A stretch of DNA of 36,540 nucleotides from the NCBI GenBank assembly GCA_017428805.1, contig JAFRQC010000040.1, positions 1 to 36,540 on the forward strand, in the 5' to 3' direction. A program made the position numbers and the translations under genes. The notes below the pieces were generated by a model. It saw only the letters and a program-made list of their open reading frames with translations. It was not told where the DNA came from and made no database searches. Shown in pieces: positions 34,210 to 36,540 of the stretch (position 1 is its first letter; the number at the start of each line of letters is the position of its first letter). The stretch is from Prevotella sp. Its GTDB lineage: Bacteria > Bacteroidota > Bacteroidia > Bacteroidales > Bacteroidaceae.

Positions 34210-35481
34210 ATGGATTCTTCTCAGTTTTCAGACAGCCAACCCAAATATGATGCCATCGAACAGATGGATACACGTGGAGCCACCTGTAACACTTTCCGTG
34301 TGAAGCTTTATGGCAAACTGCATTTCCTGAAACGGCTGAAAGCTGAATATGCTGGCGACATCCGATACCAAGAGGCTCTTCGCAAGGAGTTTGAGACGGG
34401 CTATCGCCTGGAGCATCCAAACCTGGTGCGCTATCTCTCGCTCGACCATGATGGCATTCTGATGGAGTATGTCGATGGCGAGACCCTTTCCCATCGGCTT
34501 GCTGCAAATCCCGACTATTTCAACAATCGGAAGCATACGGATAAGTTCGTCCGTCAGTTGTTGGATGCTCTCGGCTATCTGCACAGCCATCAGGTGCTCC
34601 ATCTCGACTTGAAACCCGATAATATCCTGCTTACCCGAATTAACGATGATGTCAAACTCATCGACCTCGGGTGTTGCTACACAGACTCTTTCCCAGATAC
34701 CCAAGGCTACACCAGCGAGTTTGCCGCCCCAGAGCAATTATCCATTATCCATTGCCCATTATCCATTCAAACCGACATCTATGCCTTTGGCAAAATCCTC
34801 GACTTATTGCCTTCCTCTTATATATATAATAAGGTGGTAGCCCGTTGTACGGCAGAATATCCCAAAGACCGCTATCAGTCAGTAGGGGAGATCCTGCACG
34901 ACATCGATGGCATGAGACCGTTTCTTCGTTATTTATCAATTATCGTGGCTATTGTTGTGGCTTTGGTCGTTTGCCTCTTTTTCATAACCCGTCATCAGGA
35001 ATCATCCCCTGTAATGCAGGAAGCCCCGATGGATTCCGTTGCTCCGTCCAAGGAGAATCAGGGGGACAGGTCGCGTGATTCTGTTCATCAGAATCATGGC
35101 CCTGTCCCCATGATTCTCCAGCCTAAGGATTCCATTTCTCAGCCAAAGGCTGTTCCCGCCGAAGAACCAATTCCACAGGTTCCTAAGAAAGATGACCGGA
35201 TCCGATTCATGGAAGACGTAGAGCGGATGATGGATAAAGCCTATCGCTCCACCATTGCCACTTTTTGTGATTCTGTCTTCCCGCCTCCTGTCAATCATTC
35301 AGGCAACCCTTGGGCCGATTCTTCCACAGAGTTTCACAATCAGACCATTCAGATTGGTGACCGCCTCATCAAGAAATATCCTTCCATCCCAGAAACCACC
35401 ATCCGCCAGGAGACGGAAATGCGTTTCCAATCTCTCGTCTCCCACGTCTTCAATCTGATGCGCGAAAATGCAAAACGATAA
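34210..35481 (+). CDS. Transmembrane serine/threonine protein kinase
   Basis: A 423-residue kinase with the whole catalytic core: Lys41 (FLKRL), HLD133LKPDN138, D152 in IDLG (DLG instead of DFG), and FAAPE (171-175). A single membrane segment at 241-260 leads to a periplasmic tail rich in Pro, Ser and charged residues. The core looks active; the truncated C-lobe is short. The stretch encoding residues 176-187 (EQLSIIHCPLSIQ) lies on a low-complexity repeat of ATTATCCATT units. It is the last gene of the run that starts at 28423, followed by a terminator. Confidence 0.85.
   Translation: MDSSQFSDSQPKYDAIEQMDTRGATCNTFRVKLYGKLHFLKRLKAEYAGDIRYQEALRKEFETGYRLEHPNLVRYLSLDHDGILMEYVDGETLSHRLAANPDYFNNRKHTDKFVRQLLDALGYLHSHQVLHLDLKPDNILLTRINDDVKLIDLGCCYTDSFPDTQGYTSEFAAPEQLSIIHCPLSIQTDIYAFGKILDLLPSSYIYNKVVARCTAEYPKDRYQSVGEILHDIDGMRPFLRYLSIIVAIVVALVVCLFFITRHQESSPVMQEAPMDSVAPSKENQGDRSRDSVHQNHGPVPMILQPKDSISQPKAVPAEEPIPQVPKKDDRIRFMEDVERMMDKAYRSTIATFCDSVFPPPVNHSGNPWADSSTEFHNQTIQIGDRLIKKYPSIPETTIRQETEMRFQSLVSHVFNLMRENAKR
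34736..34768 (+). repeat. Low-complexity ATTATCCATT repeat inside the kinase gene
   Basis: Repeated ATTATCCATT units separated by GCCC in an otherwise normal coding sequence, just after the APE motif. The unit resembles the intergenic filler repeats at other positions of the window. Confidence 0.65.
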
Positions 35482-35490
35482 TAAATGCTA

Positions 35491-35523
35491 AATGGAAGAA
35501 ATGGTCACGCTGTTTCTTCCATT
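35491..35523 (+). terminator. Terminator after the Ser/Thr kinase gene
   Basis: AATGGAAGAAA (35491-35501) pairs perfectly with TTTCTTCCATT (35513-35523), followed by a T-rich stretch. Confidence 0.85.
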
Positions 35524-35539
35524 ATTTATTTTTGTTTCG

Positions 35540-35547
35540 TACCTTTG
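35540..35547 (+). promoter_or_regulatory. -7 box of the small secreted protein gene
   Basis: TACCTTTG 39 bases upstream of the start at 35587. No clear TTTG is seen at the -33 position. Confidence 0.6.
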
Positions 35548-35586
35548 CCCTCCAATAGAGTATTAATCCATAAAAATGAATTGACA

Positions 35587-35877
35587 ATGAAACGAACGAT
35601 GTTATTATTGGCCTTCTGCGGTATGCTGACCGCAGCGATGGCAGACTGGACCTACGGCACAGCCCGCTTCAGTGGCAACCAACCCTCCTCCTGCCTCCAT
35701 CACGGCACGGTGACTATCTGGTACAACGGTTCTCTGAAACAGACGGGAATCAGTGGCGGTGTAGAAATCTGGGAGGGTACAGGCGACATCTGCGTAGTGT
35801 ATCCCAAAGACTATCGTGGCCCCCAGATGCGCTTTACTTCCACAGGTGGTACCGTCCAAATCCAGACATTGAAATAA
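35587..35877 (+). CDS. Small secreted protein of unknown function
   Basis: A 96-residue protein with a signal peptide (MKRTMLLLAFCGMLTAAMA) and a mature part of about 77 residues rich in Gly, Thr and Ser with beta-strand patterning (HGTVTIWYNGSLKQTGISGGVEIW, RFTSTGGTVQIQTL). Two cysteines (SSCLHHG and DICVV) could form one disulfide. It has its own promoter and follows a terminator, so it is a single-gene unit. No family is recognised. Confidence 0.7.
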   Translation: MKRTMLLLAFCGMLTAAMADWTYGTARFSGNQPSSCLHHGTVTIWYNGSLKQTGISGGVEIWEGTGDICVVYPKDYRGPQMRFTSTGGTVQIQTLK

Positions 35878-36032
35878 GAATTAATTGACGTTTTACCCAA
35901 AAAACAGCAATAGAAAACACAAAATTCAATAAAAATGTGTACTTTTGCAAAAAATACAGCTCATAATGAACGTCGTATAAGAAAAAATGCTTATCTTTGC
36001 GTCGTGGCGGAGAATCCGTCATAGTCATAGCA

Positions 36033-36170
36033 ATGGAAGCGTTTAGCTTTTTCCAAACCGAGAACTTCGACAACTCTCAAATAAAGTGGAAAAGTAGAGA
36101 CGTTCTTCCCTTAGTAATGATAGTATTGGTATATCCATACGTCATACAAGGGTGTGAGCTGTTTTTCTAA
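36033..36170 (+). CDS. Possible 45-residue membrane peptide
   Basis: A short ORF 34 bases after the -7 box at 35992-35999. It encodes a polar N-terminus (MEAFSFFQTENFDNSQIKWK) and a hydrophobic half (LPLVMIVLVYPYVIQGCELFF) that could span a membrane. Its last codons lie in the left arm of the following hairpin. No homology is known to me, and the region could equally be a non-coding RNA. Confidence 0.35.
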   Translation: MEAFSFFQTENFDNSQIKWKSRDVLPLVMIVLVYPYVIQGCELFF

Positions 36171-36232
36171 TCTCTTTATTAGGCAGTCGAAGGCCTCTCG
36201 GTTAGATTAGCTGACAGGCTCACACTTCTTTT
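36148..36232 (+). ncRNA. Structured RNA element with T-rich end
   Basis: The outer stem GTGTGAGC (36152-36159) pairs with GCTCACAC (36218-36225) and is extended by TG/CA with a bulged G. After an internal loop, CTAATC (36167-36172) pairs with GATTAG (36205-36210), and an inner AGGC/GCCT stem (36181-36184, 36193-36196) closes it. TTCTTTTTG follows. It may be a terminator of unusual size or a structured RNA of the 6S type (stem with a central bubble); that class is only a guess. Confidence 0.5.
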
Positions 36233-36261
36233 TGTTGTGGCTACAACCTAAAATAATAATA

Positions 36262-36278
36262 ATTACAGGGCCTGTAAT
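36262..36278. promoter_or_regulatory. Perfect 17-base palindrome upstream of the last gene
   Basis: ATTACAGG-G-CCTGTAAT, 14 bases before the start at 36292. Suitable as an operator for a dimeric repressor or as an mRNA hairpin over the start. Confidence 0.55.
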
Positions 36279-36291
36279 ACATAACAATATA

Positions 36292-36534
36292 ATGGGTAGT
36301 TCATTTGAATTAAAGTTGCGAAATCAATTAAGTAGCCAAGGCGTTACCACTGCTGATGTCGAATTTATTATGAGTTTAATTCGTTGTGGTGATTTAGATG
36401 AGAATTTAAAGATTATGTTCTGTGTGGTGATAAAAGGACTAAAGAGTGTTAACAACCTTCCCGCCCCAAGCATAGTCCCTCCATTTGATGTCAGAAGTAT
36501 AAGTTGCAGCTGTCTTTATCAGATGATCGAATAG
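36292..36534 (+). CDS. Hypothetical protein, 80 residues
   Basis: A short soluble protein (MGSSFELKLRNQLSSQG, then DVEFIMSLIRCGDLDENLKIMFCVVIKGLK) that looks mostly helical, with four cysteines, two of them in SCSC near the end. It has no signal peptide and no motif that I recognise. The start follows a perfect palindrome. Composition is AT-rich compared with the operon upstream. Confidence 0.55.
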   Translation: MGSSFELKLRNQLSSQGVTTADVEFIMSLIRCGDLDENLKIMFCVVIKGLKSVNNLPAPSIVPPFDVRSISCSCLYQMIE

Positions 36535-36540
36535 ATCATA

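Larger units (their letters stand above)
35878..36291. other. Intergenic region with two -7 boxes, a structured element and a possible mini-gene
   Basis: Two plus-strand -7 boxes are present, TACTTTTG (35940-35947) and TATCTTTG (35992-35999). From the second, transcription would run through a 45-codon ORF (36033-36170) and a large structured element (36148-36232). A perfect palindrome (36262-36278) precedes the last gene. Confidence 0.6.

Noticed and set aside
34736..34768. CRISPR-like repeats
   Set aside because: The units are only about 10 bases and lie in a coding sequence without spacers; no CRISPR array was seen in the window.

Overview
The window looks like a Bacteroidales chromosome, most likely Prevotella or a close relative. 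The sequence shows many promoters of the Bacteroidetes type (TTTG, about 19 bases, TAnnTTTG), few Shine-Dalgarno sites, a CarboxypepD-type outer-membrane barrel next to a GLPGLI protein, a DUF3244-type protein, TPR regulators tethered in the membrane, and a housekeeping backbone typical of the order. The genus is an inference.

Region 1 (about 1-17800) is an integrated, partly decayed mobilizable island. Its left part carries a transfer module: a DUF3987 P-loop protein, a zinc-finger/Toprim-like protein, a candidate oriT, MobC and a MobA relaxase. Its right end carries a tyrosine recombinase (16410-17507) that stops just after HxxRH and lacks the catalytic Tyr. Between them lies cargo for the cell envelope and secretion. 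One minus-strand operon encodes a tiny secreted peptide, a GLPGLI protein and an outer-membrane barrel. A minus-strand gene encodes a membrane-anchored TPR/coiled-coil/HTH regulator. A plus-strand AT-rich operon encodes a DUF3244-like protein interrupted at a G10 tract, an S74 self-cleaving chaperone protein and an S8 protease lipoprotein. A methyltransferase and three secreted proteins or lipoproteins follow.

The strongest candidate for an undescribed system is in this cargo. Three promoters (operon A, the regulator, operon B) share the -7 box TAATTTTG and an AATTTYTGAAAATT box that ends exactly 40 bases upstream of it. I infer a self-contained regulon controlled by the TPR/HTH regulator, with a possible slippage switch (G10) in the first gene of operon B.

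Region 2 (17800-28200) is core chromosome: a phosphate-selective-type porin with an acid phosphatase, a type II pantothenate kinase, tRNA-Phe, a minus-strand operon sppA-lpxK-PNP-thiL, and groES-groEL behind a sigma-54-like promoter sequence.

Region 3 (28200-36540) begins with a candidate small RNA (promoter plus terminator, no ORF). A tight operon follows: an AmgK-like sugar kinase fused to a RapZ C-terminal domain, a lipoprotein, a MurU-like nucleotidyltransferase and guaA. Then come a soluble histidine kinase, an HTH-like protein and a transmembrane Ser/Thr kinase. The AmgK-MurU pair points to cell-wall sugar recycling. The window ends with a small secreted protein, a structured region with a possible 45-residue membrane peptide, and an unknown 80-residue protein. 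No CRISPR array, rRNA or intact insertion sequence was seen.
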